A stretch of DNA of 7,699 nucleotides from NCBI GenBank assembly GCA_964416175.1, contig CAYQDF010000143.1, forward strand, positions 1-7,699, in the 5' to 3' direction. The stretch is from CAYQDF01 sp964416175 (GTDB lineage Bacteria; Chloroflexota; Anaerolineae; Anaerolineales; UBA4823). Position numbers and translations under genes: made by a program. The stretch's first letter is position 1. Each line of letters opens with the position of its first letter. This document shows positions 1 to 5,801 of this stretch, one piece after another. The notes under the pieces were generated by a model. The model saw nothing but the letters and a program-made list of their open reading frames with translations. It did no database searches and was not told the origin of the DNA.

Positions 1-484
1 GATGGGCCTCTCGCGCCTGCTGGATGTGCGCCGCCAGCAGCTCGCCGACCGGCAGTTCCTTTGCCCGTAAGACGTGGCGGAAGTAGCCAAACTGACCCGC
101 GGATGTGAAGCGGCGGACGTCCTCCGGGTCGCACAGGTAGATTGCATCGAGGCTCAGCGGAGGGCGGGGCGGCAGCAGGTGGTAGATCTGCCCTCCTGCG
201 GCGTATCCCACCGCCAGCACGCGCATCTCCAGGGGGACGTTCCGGTTCTGGCGGTTGTCGGCGATGACTTCCGCGCTCACGCCTTCTGCGGTGACCAGCT
301 GCCTGACCAGGCCATCGTCGTCGATGGCGATCTCGTGGATCAGCCCGTATATCTGAGTCTCGTTCGCCTGAGGCACGCGCACCAGCGCACCGAACGACGG
401 CGCCTCCAGCTGGTTGACCCGGCAGCCAACCACGAAGCCGCCGGTGCCGGCCCGCAGCAGCCGACCGATCTCAATGGCGGTCAT
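1..484 (-). CDS. HAS-barrel-like protein, HerA/NurA-associated (partial)
   Basis: Reading the minus strand from the ATG at 484 gives 161 codons without a stop before the window edge, so the C-terminus is missing. The start is well supported: its ATGA overlaps the TGA stop of the upstream nuclease gene, and a GAGG lies 8 bases before it. Residues 1 to about 105 are rich in short beta strands and glycines (for example AGTGGFVVGC at 12-21, then repeated V/I-rich strands), as expected of a small beta barrel. A proline-rich stretch (LLPPRPP) and a helical tail follow. The HAS barrel is the N-terminal domain of HerA helicases, and I recall similar short proteins next to nurA in Chloroflexota. No Walker A is seen in the visible part, so this is either a stand-alone barrel protein or the N-terminus of HerA itself. 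The assignment rests mainly on context and fold-like pattern. Confidence 0.6.
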   Translation of the reverse strand, partial: MTAIEIGRLLRAGTGGFVVGCRVNQLEAPSFGALVRVPQANETQIYGLIHEIAIDDDGLVRQLVTAEGVSAEVIADNRQNRNVPLEMRVLAVGYAAGGQIYHLLPPRPPLSLDAIYLCDPEDVRRFTSAGQFGYFRHVLRAKELPVGELLAAHIQQAREAH

Positions 485-1668
485 GATTCATACCTCGTCC
501 TGCCTTCCGAATCTTTTAAAGCCTGTTTTTGGGAACCTGTCTCGACCTGCACGCCGCGCCGCAGCAGCTCTTGCAAGACCATCTGGGTGACCTGTTCTTT
601 CTCCGGGAGAGCAACCCGCGCCGTCTCGTGTGCGCGGTGCAGGAGATAAGGATAGGTGCGGGCGCCCAGCCTCCGGCACTGGTCAACGAGCACAGCGTGC
701 AGCAGGTGCAGCATGGAATCTGTCGCGACCACCCAGGCGGGCACGTCGACGCGCGCCAGGGAGGAGCTGCCTTCACGACCGACGTTCAGGTAAAAAAAGT
801 GCAACGCCAGCGGCCCGTGGTAGCTCGACGCCGATTGGGACTGCAGCGCGAACACCGCCGAGCGTTCCCCGGGCCCGAGGAGGCTTGAGAACAAGTGGCG
901 ATCCGTGACCCCGCGCAGAGGCATCCACTCCCGGACTTCCGCCAGCCTCGAACGCTCCAGCGCGGCGATTTCCAACAGGCGCACGACCAGGCTGGCGGAG
1001 GGCTTGTCCACGTAACCGGCAGTCACCACGCCCATCTGCTGGAGGCGCTCCAGGGCGTCCAGGTAGCCTGCCAGGCTATTCTGGATATCCGTCGCCTCCA
1101 CCCCGACATCTCTCGTCACCCACAGTTCCATCGGCCCGTCGGTGAAGGTGACAAGGGGCGGCGCGGCGTTTTTCGCCAGATCGGCGAGGATGGTCCTCTC
1201 CTTTAGGTCCCGCAGCAGCGCCAGCCGCGCTTCGGTGATCATCCCTGTGCGATTGTACAGGTCTTCGTCGAACAGCAGCTCGCTCTCGATCGTCTGTTGT
1301 GGCGCCTCGGAGGAGCCGGTGCGCGAGCAGATTGCGCCCACGTTGATCAGGCCGTACTCGACCTCAGCGTGCCGGTCGGGCGTAATCTGTGAGCCGTCTG
1401 CGGCGATGATCGTGACCGGGCCATGCAGGGGCGGGGATGAAAAAACCGCGTCCAGCGGTTCACTCACCGGAAGCGCGCAGCGCAGCGTTGGATCGTAGTT
1501 GCGGACCACATCCTGTATCTTGCTGCGGAGGTCCTCCAGGCCGCGGGCGTGGCTTTCCAGGAGCTCCCTGGCGCGCCTTCGCTTTTCCTGCAGTTCCTGC
1601 TGCCGGGCGGGGGCCTTCTCCCCCAACCGGATCACCTGCTCGCGGATCTGTTGATAGTCCAGTGGCAT
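481..1668 (-). CDS. nurA: NurA domain nuclease
   Basis: A 395-residue protein that I recognise as a NurA-family nuclease. In archaea NurA works with the hexameric translocase HerA to resect DNA ends for recombination. The N-terminus (about 17-56) is charged and helical, probably a coiled coil. The nuclease core starts at about residue 84. The metal-binding aspartate motif AADGSQI (D91) is clear, followed by a second acidic motif FTDGPMELW (D177), then GYVDKPSAS (218-226), and a C-terminal YPYLLHRAHETARV segment (339-352) with conserved-looking Tyr and His. These match the order of NurA motifs, so the enzyme appears intact; which residues are catalytic is inferred by family analogy. The ATG at 1668 follows only a weak ribosome site (GAGAAG) but is the first good start, and residues 1-16 read naturally. 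The next gene overlaps its stop by ATGA, which implies coupled translation. HerA itself is not visible and would be expected further downstream, beyond the left edge. Confidence 0.88.
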   Translation of the reverse strand: MPLDYQQIREQVIRLGEKAPARQQELQEKRRRARELLESHARGLEDLRSKIQDVVRNYDPTLRCALPVSEPLDAVFSSPPLHGPVTIIAADGSQITPDRHAEVEYGLINVGAICSRTGSSEAPQQTIESELLFDEDLYNRTGMITEARLALLRDLKERTILADLAKNAAPPLVTFTDGPMELWVTRDVGVEATDIQNSLAGYLDALERLQQMGVVTAGYVDKPSASLVVRLLEIAALERSRLAEVREWMPLRGVTDRHLFSSLLGPGERSAVFALQSQSASSYHGPLALHFFYLNVGREGSSSLARVDVPAWVVATDSMLHLLHAVLVDQCRRLGARTYPYLLHRAHETARVALPEKEQVTQMVLQELLRRGVQVETGSQKQALKDSEGRTRYES

Positions 1669-1696
1669 GCTTCTCGCGTCGTGGCCTTTTTTCAGA

Positions 1697-1716
1697 ACAA
1701 TTGTTTGAATAATTGT
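1697..1716. promoter_or_regulatory. Palindrome, candidate operator over nurA -10
   Basis: ACAATT (1697-1702) and AATTGT (1711-1716) form perfect 6-base inverted arms around an 8-base spacer, 20 bp in total. The right arm lies within the predicted -10 box of the minus-strand promoter, and the left arm lies just past the likely start site. That is a typical position for a dimeric repressor site, for example of the MarR or TetR type, but no regulator gene is visible nearby. The site is AT-rich, so chance occurrence is possible. Confidence 0.35.
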
Positions 1717-1740
1717 AAATCCTCAAGGCGCGGAGCGCAA
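1712..1740 (-). promoter_or_regulatory. Predicted sigma-70-type promoter of nurA operon
   Basis: On the minus strand, TTGCGC (1740-1735, 3 of 6 to consensus) is followed after exactly 17 bases by TACAAT (1717-1712, 5 of 6). Transcription would begin near 1705, about 37 bases before the nurA ATG at 1668. The -10 is good and the -35 is weak, so help from an activator is possible. Confidence 0.45.
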
Positions 1741-1805
1741 GGGTTACATCCTGGCGGGACTTGCCAATACCCTGGGAGTCTGCTCTGAACCCAATTCGGA
1801 TGGTG

Positions 1806-1811
1806 TAAAAT
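1806..1811 (+). promoter_or_regulatory. Possible -10 box for GNAT/ABC operon
   Basis: TAAAAT (5 of 6 to the -10 consensus) lies 38 bases before the ATG at 1849. There is no convincing -35 at 16-18 bases upstream, so this is only a candidate. The gene also lacks a clear Shine-Dalgarno, so a short or leaderless-like transcript is possible. Confidence 0.25.
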
Positions 1812-1848
1812 TGAGAAGTTAAACATTCGCTCGCTGACCCGTCTCCCC

Positions 1849-2850
1849 ATGAGCACCATCACTCGACCGTTCGATTCTACCTTAGCTGGCGCTCATCTGC
1901 GCCCCTTCGATGTCAGCCGGGACCTGAACGCCGTGGCGGACCTGGTGGAAGCCTGCTTTGCCGATACCCTCGACGAGGACGGCCGCCGCTATGTCGACCA
2001 GATGCACGCAGCAGCGCGCAACCCGCGCTACCTGCGGTGGGCGATGGCGGTCGCGGAAAATGTATCTCTCCCGCTGACCGGCTACGTCTGGGAGGAGAGC
2101 GGCCGCGTGGCCGGCAACCTCAGCCTGATCCCCTACCTCAGCCGCGGGGTCCGCAACTATCTGATCGCTAACGTCGCAGTGGACCCTGCCTACCGCCAGC
2201 GGGGGATTGCCCGCGCGCTGACCAGCGCAGCCATCCAGCACGCTCGCAGGCGGGGCGCTCAGGAGGTCTGGCTGCACGTGCGCGAGGAGAACCTGGCAGC
2301 GAAAAGCCTGTACTTATCCCTCAATTTCATTGAGCGGGCGCGGCGCACTTCTTGGGAGATCAGCACAATCGCTACCTTAGAAACATCCGGCGAGACCTCC
2401 CCCGTCCCAGACAGGGGCAGCCTGGTCAGACCGGCGGCGGAACACTGGCATCTCCAGCGGGAGTGGCTGCTGGAAACGTACCCGCCTGAGCTGACCTGGC
2501 ACCTCCCCTTCAAGCTCCACAACCTGCGGCCGGACGTGTGGGGAAGTCTCTACCGGTTTTTTTCCGGCGCGCAGGTGCGCCTGTGGGGCGCCGTCCGGGG
2601 GCGAACCCTGCTGGGCGTGCTTGCCTGGCAGCCCCAGCCAAGCCACGCCGACCACCTGTGGCTTGCGGCTCCCCCGCAGCTGGAAGAGCAGGCTGTGGAG
2701 GTGTTGATGCCTGCGCTGCGCCGGGGGCTGCCCGGGCGGCGGCGGATGGTGCTGGATTACCCGGGAGGCCGGGCCGGGTTTGCCCTCGAACAGGCAGGCT
2801 TCCACCGCCAGCAGACGTTGATCTGGATGCAGCTGCGATTATCGGATTGA
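1849..2850 (+). CDS. GNAT family acetyltransferase, two-lobed
   Basis: A 333-residue protein. GNAT enzymes move an acetyl group from acetyl-CoA to an amine. The first lobe (about 15-170) is a complete GNAT fold: strand NYLIANVAVDPAYR (103-116), then the acetyl-CoA pyrophosphate loop RQRGIARAL (116-124, the R/Q-x-x-G-x-G/A motif), and the C-terminal motif ENLAAKSLYLSLNF (147-160). A linker (about 172-192) leads to a second segment (195-333). That segment has GNAT-like strands GAVRGRTLLGVLAW (247-260) and an ending AGFALEQAGFHRQQTLIWMQ (309-328), but no CoA-binding loop. It reads as a degenerate second GNAT lobe. The ATG at 1849 has no good ribosome site; no better start was found. The gene ends 10 bases before the ABC ATPase start, so the two are probably cotranscribed. 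The substrate is unknown. Confidence 0.82.
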   Translation: MSTITRPFDSTLAGAHLRPFDVSRDLNAVADLVEACFADTLDEDGRRYVDQMHAAARNPRYLRWAMAVAENVSLPLTGYVWEESGRVAGNLSLIPYLSRGVRNYLIANVAVDPAYRQRGIARALTSAAIQHARRRGAQEVWLHVREENLAAKSLYLSLNFIERARRTSWEISTIATLETSGETSPVPDRGSLVRPAAEHWHLQREWLLETYPPELTWHLPFKLHNLRPDVWGSLYRFFSGAQVRLWGAVRGRTLLGVLAWQPQPSHADHLWLAAPPQLEEQAVEVLMPALRRGLPGRRRMVLDYPGGRAGFALEQAGFHRQQTLIWMQLRLSD

Positions 2851-2860
2851 GGAAGACAGG

Positions 2861-3865
2861 ATGCTTGGTACGGTCCGGGTAGAAGGCCTCTCCAAGACCT
2901 ATACGGTGCGCCAGCGGAAGGGGCTGTTCAAGTCTGAAAAAAGGGCGGTCGAGGCCCTGCGGGGCGTCACACTGGACGTTCAGACTGGTGAGATCTTCGG
3001 GCTGCTGGGGCCGAACGGCGCCGGCAAGACGACGTTGATCAAGATCCTGACTACCCTGCTCTTGCCAACCAGCGGGGACGTCTGGGTGAATGGCTACCAC
3101 GTGAGGAAACAGGAAAACCAGGTGAGGGCGACGGTAGGCTGCATGCTGATGGGGGAGCGCGGCCTGTACTGGAAGCTGACGGGCCGCGAGAACCTCGACT
3201 ACTTCGGCGCGCTCTACCACCTCCCTCCCGCTGCCCGCAGGAGGCGGTCGAAGGAGATCATCGACCTGTTAGCGCTTGGGGATCTCGCCGACCGTACGGT
3301 GGAGACCTACTCCTCCGGTCAGAAGATGAAACTCGCCTTTGGGAAGGCTTTAATCAACGACGCGCCGCTCCTGGTGCTCGACGAGCCGACCAACACCCTC
3401 GATGTCCCCTCGGCGAGCGAACTGCGCGCCATCGTGCGCGATCTCAACGACCAGGGGAAGACGATCATTTACACCACCCACATCATGGCGGAGGCTGAGA
3501 CTCTCTGTGATCGGGTCGCCATCATCGACCACGGGCAGCTGCTCGCTTTGGGCGCCATCGATGAATTGAAGGCCTCCCTGGAGCGGGAGCAGGTTGTCCG
3601 GATCGAAGGCGTCATCTCGTCCCGGGCACTCGACGCAGTCAGGCAGGTCCCCGGCGTCCGGCAGGCGACGCGCACCTCAATGGAAGGGACCGAACTGCTG
3701 ACCGTGGTCAGTACCAACGGGCACGGGAATCTTCCCTTGCTGATCGCAGCGCTCAGCCAGGCCGGCGCCCTGATCCAGAAAATCTCGCCGGAAGAAGTCA
3801 CCCTGGAAGACGTTTTCATCGCCAAAACCGGGCGCACCCTCGCCGAGGACACCCGCGCCCGGTGA
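2861..3865 (+). CDS. ABC-2 type transporter ATP-binding protein
   Basis: A 334-residue cytoplasmic ATPase of the DrrA/NatA-like class that powers export through ABC-2 permeases. Visible motifs in order are Walker A GPNGAGKTT (50-58), signature SSGQ within YSSGQKMKL (150-158), Walker B LLVLDEPT (170-177, with D174 and catalytic E175), D-loop TLDV and switch H207 in YTTH. The nucleotide-binding domain ends near 235. The remaining 100 residues are the regulatory tail seen in this class, ending in EEVTLEDVFIAKTGR, a common closing motif. In the Q-loop region (92-103, VGCMLMGERGLY) no glutamine is present where the family usually has one. The signature reads SSGQ rather than LSGGQ. The ribosome site GAGGA overlaps the stop of the GNAT gene. 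Two permeases follow, so the three genes likely form one exporter. The cargo cannot be told from sequence. Confidence 0.92.
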   Translation: MLGTVRVEGLSKTYTVRQRKGLFKSEKRAVEALRGVTLDVQTGEIFGLLGPNGAGKTTLIKILTTLLLPTSGDVWVNGYHVRKQENQVRATVGCMLMGERGLYWKLTGRENLDYFGALYHLPPAARRRRSKEIIDLLALGDLADRTVETYSSGQKMKLAFGKALINDAPLLVLDEPTNTLDVPSASELRAIVRDLNDQGKTIIYTTHIMAEAETLCDRVAIIDHGQLLALGAIDELKASLEREQVVRIEGVISSRALDAVRQVPGVRQATRTSMEGTELLTVVSTNGHGNLPLLIAALSQAGALIQKISPEEVTLEDVFIAKTGRTLAEDTRAR

Positions 3866-3890
3866 TCGGCAGGAACACATCCCACGCGTG

Positions 3891-4763
3891 ATGCCCGACT
3901 ATTCTCCAACTTTCCGTTCCCGGCTCGCCGTCGTCCTGGCCAGCACCCGCATGCGCATGCTGACCATCTCTCGCTACCCCGGGCAGCTGCTCCTGGATAT
4001 CGTCGTTCCCATTGTATTTGCGGCCATGCCGATCCTGCTTGGGCGGGCAACCGCCGGCGCCAACGCGGCCGCGGCCTTCGCCGCCAACACCGGCACACCC
4101 AACTACGTCGCTTACATGCTGATCGGCTCCAGCGTCTTCATGATCGTGAGCTATGCCTTCTGGCACATGGCGTACTGGCTGCGCTGGGAGCAGGAGACCG
4201 GGACGCTGGAAGCTTTATATCTCAGCCCAACGCACCGCATCTGGGTGGCGGCGGGGACGGCCCTCTACAGCTGCCTGCGCGGGGTCTTTTCGGCGTTCGC
4301 CGCCTTCCTGGTGGGTTCCCTGATCCTGAGGGTCCAGCCTTTCGGCGGCGGGACTTCTGCGAGCTCGTTTGCATCATTGGGTGTGGCTTTCCTGTTCATC
4401 TTTTCGGGCTTGATCCCGCTCTATGGGATGACCCTGCTGTTCGGCGCCCTGGTGCTCAAAGTCAAAGAAGCCAATGCCCTGATCAACCTCATGCAGTGGG
4501 GGATCAGCTTCCTGATGGGGATCTTCTTTCCGATCGCCTTCTTCCCGCCGCTCCTCAGGCTCGCGGCGCTGCTTTTCCCTCCCACCTGGATGACCAACGG
4601 TGTGCGCTCCGCCCTGCTGGGCGTGGGATTCTTCTTCCAGGAGTGGTACCTCGATCTGGCGGTCCTCTGGGCTTTCATGCTCGTCGCCCCCCTGCTCGGC
4701 TACTGGGTGTTCACGCGGGCCGAGATAAGCGTCCGACGGAACGAGGGCGTGGGCCAGTTTTGA
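3891..4763 (+). CDS. ABC-2 type transporter permease (first)
   Basis: An integral membrane protein of 290 residues from the ATG at 3891; a GTG directly before it at 3888 is an equally possible start. About six hydrophobic segments are visible, at roughly 34-51, 74-95, 118-148, 160-190, 200-232 and 254-275 (numbered from the GTG), as usual for ABC-2 permeases. After the second segment comes EQETGTLEALYLSPTHR (101-117). This is the conserved E-x-GTLE cytoplasmic motif that contacts the ATPase. The gene starts 25 bases after the ATPase stop and has only a distant AGGAA upstream, so translation may depend on coupling. It shares the length and layout of the second permease, including an N-terminal RYP motif at 29-31, which points to a heterodimeric pore. 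Confidence 0.88.
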   Translation: MPDYSPTFRSRLAVVLASTRMRMLTISRYPGQLLLDIVVPIVFAAMPILLGRATAGANAAAAFAANTGTPNYVAYMLIGSSVFMIVSYAFWHMAYWLRWEQETGTLEALYLSPTHRIWVAAGTALYSCLRGVFSAFAAFLVGSLILRVQPFGGGTSASSFASLGVAFLFIFSGLIPLYGMTLLFGALVLKVKEANALINLMQWGISFLMGIFFPIAFFPPLLRLAALLFPPTWMTNGVRSALLGVGFFFQEWYLDLAVLWAFMLVAPLLGYWVFTRAEISVRRNEGVGQF

Positions 4764-4811
4764 TGGATGATTTTGGATTGTTGCCCCGAAGAGTGTGAGA
4801 GTAAAAAATTC

Positions 4812-4828
4812 TGATTGGGAGATATTCA
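4812..4828 (+). repeat. 17-bp direct repeat, left copy (flanks second permease)
   Basis: TGATTGGGAGATATTCA. It matches 5566-5582 at 16 of 17 positions; the only difference is G versus T at position 10. The two copies bracket the second permease gene. Confidence 0.6.
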
Positions 4829-4835
4829 GCCCACC

Positions 4836-5568
4836 GTGTCCAATCTACGATCAGCAATCCTCAATCTGAAATCCTCAGTCTTTCTTGCCATGGTTCGCAA
4901 GGAGCTGATCCTGATCGCCCGCTACCCGGTTAACTTCGTGGCGTCGTTTGGGCAGGTCTTCCTGATCGTGGCCATTTTCACCCTGGGCAGCAAAACTTTC
5001 TCTGTGGGACTGGCCAATCAGGGCGCGGGCGAACAGGCCGCAACCGGAAATCCGGCCGGCGTGGTGATCTACGGCTTCATCCTGTTCATGTTCCTCAGCG
5101 ATACGCTGTGGACCATCGGGTACAACGTCCGTCACGAGCAGNNNNNNNNNNNNNNNNNNNNNNNNNNNNNNNNNNNNNNNNNNNNNNNNNNNNNNNNNNN
5201 NNNNNNNNNNNNNNNNNNNNNNNNNNNNNNNNNNNNNNNNNCTGACCCTGCGCATTCGCGAGACTGCCCAGACGATGGCCAACCTGCTCCAGTTCGTCTT
5301 CCTGGTCCTCTGCGCCAACTTTTTCCCCTTTTCGGCGCTGCCGGCGCCTGTGCTCGCCGTCTCGCGCCTGGTCCCCCTCGCTTACGGCGTGGACGCCTTC
5401 CGTTCTGCGCTGATGGGATTCCCGCCGGGGTTCCCGGAGCTGGCGCCCATCGGAGTGGAGATCATTATCGTGACTATTTTCGGGCTGCTCATGCCGGCAT
5501 TCGGATACATACTGTACCGCCGGGCGGAGGACTACGCTCGCAGCACCGGCACTTTATCCTCATTTTGA
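4836..5568 (+). CDS. ABC-2 type transporter permease (second), interrupted by assembly gap
   Basis: The second membrane subunit of the exporter. Before the gap it shows RYPVNF, a first membrane segment (FVASFGQVFLIVAIF) and a second (VVIYGFILFMFLSDTLW), ending at RHEQ, which is the start of the coupling motif. After the gap, from 5242, it resumes with LTLRIRETAQTMANLLQ, a further membrane segment and a last one (IGVEIIIVTIFGLLMPAFGYILY), with a stop at 5566-5568. The halves lie in different frames across the 100 N. The gap has an arbitrary length, so I read this as one intact gene and not a frameshift. By alignment with the first permease about 85 residues are missing. The start is uncertain. 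GTG 4836 puts RYP at residues 29-31, exactly as in the first permease. TTG 4815 and ATG 4890 are alternatives, and none has a good ribosome site. A heptamer repeat encodes residues 3-16 if 4836 is used. Confidence 0.78.
4841..4882 (+). repeat. Heptamer tandem repeat, six units (CAATCnn)
   Basis: Six consecutive 7-base units: CAATCTA, CGATCAG, CAATCCT, CAATCTG, AAATCCT and CAGTCTT. The consensus is CAATC followed by two variable bases. It lies at the extreme 5' end of the second permease gene. Because three units make 21 bases, it encodes a 7-residue repeat (NLRSAIL, NLKSSVF) if translation begins upstream. Short heptamer arrays are usually intergenic, which argues for the ATG at 4890 as the true start. 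Confidence 0.6.
5142..5241. other. Assembly gap (100 N)
   Basis: Exactly 100 undetermined bases, the standard placeholder for a gap of unknown size. It sits inside the second permease. Both flanks are coding, and the true missing length must be a multiple of three if the gene is intact; alignment with the first permease suggests roughly 255 bases. Confidence 0.98.
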
Positions 5569-5620
5569 TTGGGATATATTCACCGCAAATATCCAGGACG
5601 CAGAGTTTGATTGGTATTCC
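5566..5620 (+). repeat. Direct repeat, right copy plus degenerate third copy
   Basis: TGATTGGGATATATTCA (5566-5582) starts on the stop codon of the second permease and matches 4812-4828 at 16 of 17 positions. A shorter related copy, TGATTGGTATTCC, is at 5608-5620. Between them CACCGCAAATATCC and GACGCAGAG resemble widespread intergenic repeat sequence. GGATAT and ATATCC (5572-5577 and 5589-5594) could form a weak hairpin, but there is no U-tract, so it is not a terminator. Confidence 0.5.
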
Positions 5621-5641
5621 CTTAAAAAATTGATTCCGCGG

Positions 5642-5670
5642 TTGACTTTCCTTCGGACTCGGCTTATACT
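5642..5670 (+). promoter_or_regulatory. Strong sigma-70-type promoter upstream of SWIM gene
   Basis: TTGACT (5642-5647, 5 of 6) and TATACT (5665-5670, 5 of 6) are separated by exactly 17 bases. This is the best promoter in the window. Transcription would start near 5677, leaving a leader of about 125 bases before the SWIM start at 5802. Confidence 0.75.
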
Positions 5671-5694
5671 GAAAGCACCGGAGAAAATTCGTAA

Positions 5695-5769
5695 ATGAAA
5701 CGAGTCTCGCCCGAGATCTCCAGCAGGATTGAGCAGGCACGCGGATTCCACGCGTGCCTGTTTACTTAA
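5695..5769 (+). CDS. 24-codon leader ORF running through a hairpin
   Basis: ATG at 5695 to TAA at 5767-5769, 24 residues, starting MKRVSPEISS and ending HACLFT. A GGAGA at 5680-5684 lies 10 bases before the ATG, a plausible ribosome site. The ORF begins about 18 bases after the predicted transcription start and its last codons cover the whole hairpin at 5734-5760. A translating ribosome would therefore melt that hairpin. No residue is repeated enough to suggest a sensed amino acid. The GGAGA can also pair with TCTCC at 5717-5721, which would hide the ribosome site. It could be a true leader peptide of an attenuator or a chance ORF inside a small RNA; the sequence alone does not decide. Confidence 0.35.
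   Translation: MKRVSPEISSRIEQARGFHACLFT
5734..5767 (+). terminator. Hairpin with short U-tract, attenuator-like
   Basis: A perfect 10-bp GC-rich stem, CAGGCACGCG (5734-5743) and CGCGTGCCTG (5751-5760), has a 7-base loop and is followed by TTTACTT. It has the form of an intrinsic terminator, though the U-tract is broken. It lies between a strong promoter and the SWIM gene and not after a gene, so it would act as an attenuator or end a small RNA of about 90 bases. Confidence 0.6.
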
Positions 5770-5801
5770 TCATACCTCGCCTGGAAAGGAGCAAACGGAC
5801 T

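Noticed and set aside
74..649. Plus-strand ORF of 191 codons
   Set aside because: It is antisense to the barrel gene and the end of nurA, both better supported by overlap, ribosome site and family motifs.
2510..3220. Minus-strand ORF of 236 codons
   Set aside because: It covers the end of the GNAT gene and the start of the ABC ATPase on the other strand. Its proline- and alanine-rich product is typical of antisense reading in GC-rich DNA.
3469..4098. Minus-strand ORF of 209 codons
   Set aside because: It spans the ATPase/permease boundary in antisense, and its tryptophan- and arginine-rich N-terminus is not protein-like.
4841..4882. CRISPR-like array
   Set aside because: Units are only 7 bases with no spacers; it is a simple tandem repeat.
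4812..5582. Insertion sequence or transposon bounded by the 17-bp repeats
   Set aside because: The repeats are direct and not inverted, the enclosed gene is a permease matching its operon partners, and no transposase is present outside the gap.
5572..5594. Terminator after the second permease
   Set aside because: The stem is only 6 AT-rich base pairs with a long loop and no following U-tract.
4815..5633. Single ORF reading through the N run and ending at 5633
   Set aside because: After the gap it follows the wrong frame, giving a proline/arginine-rich non-membrane product; the frame ending at 5568 restores permease membrane segments.
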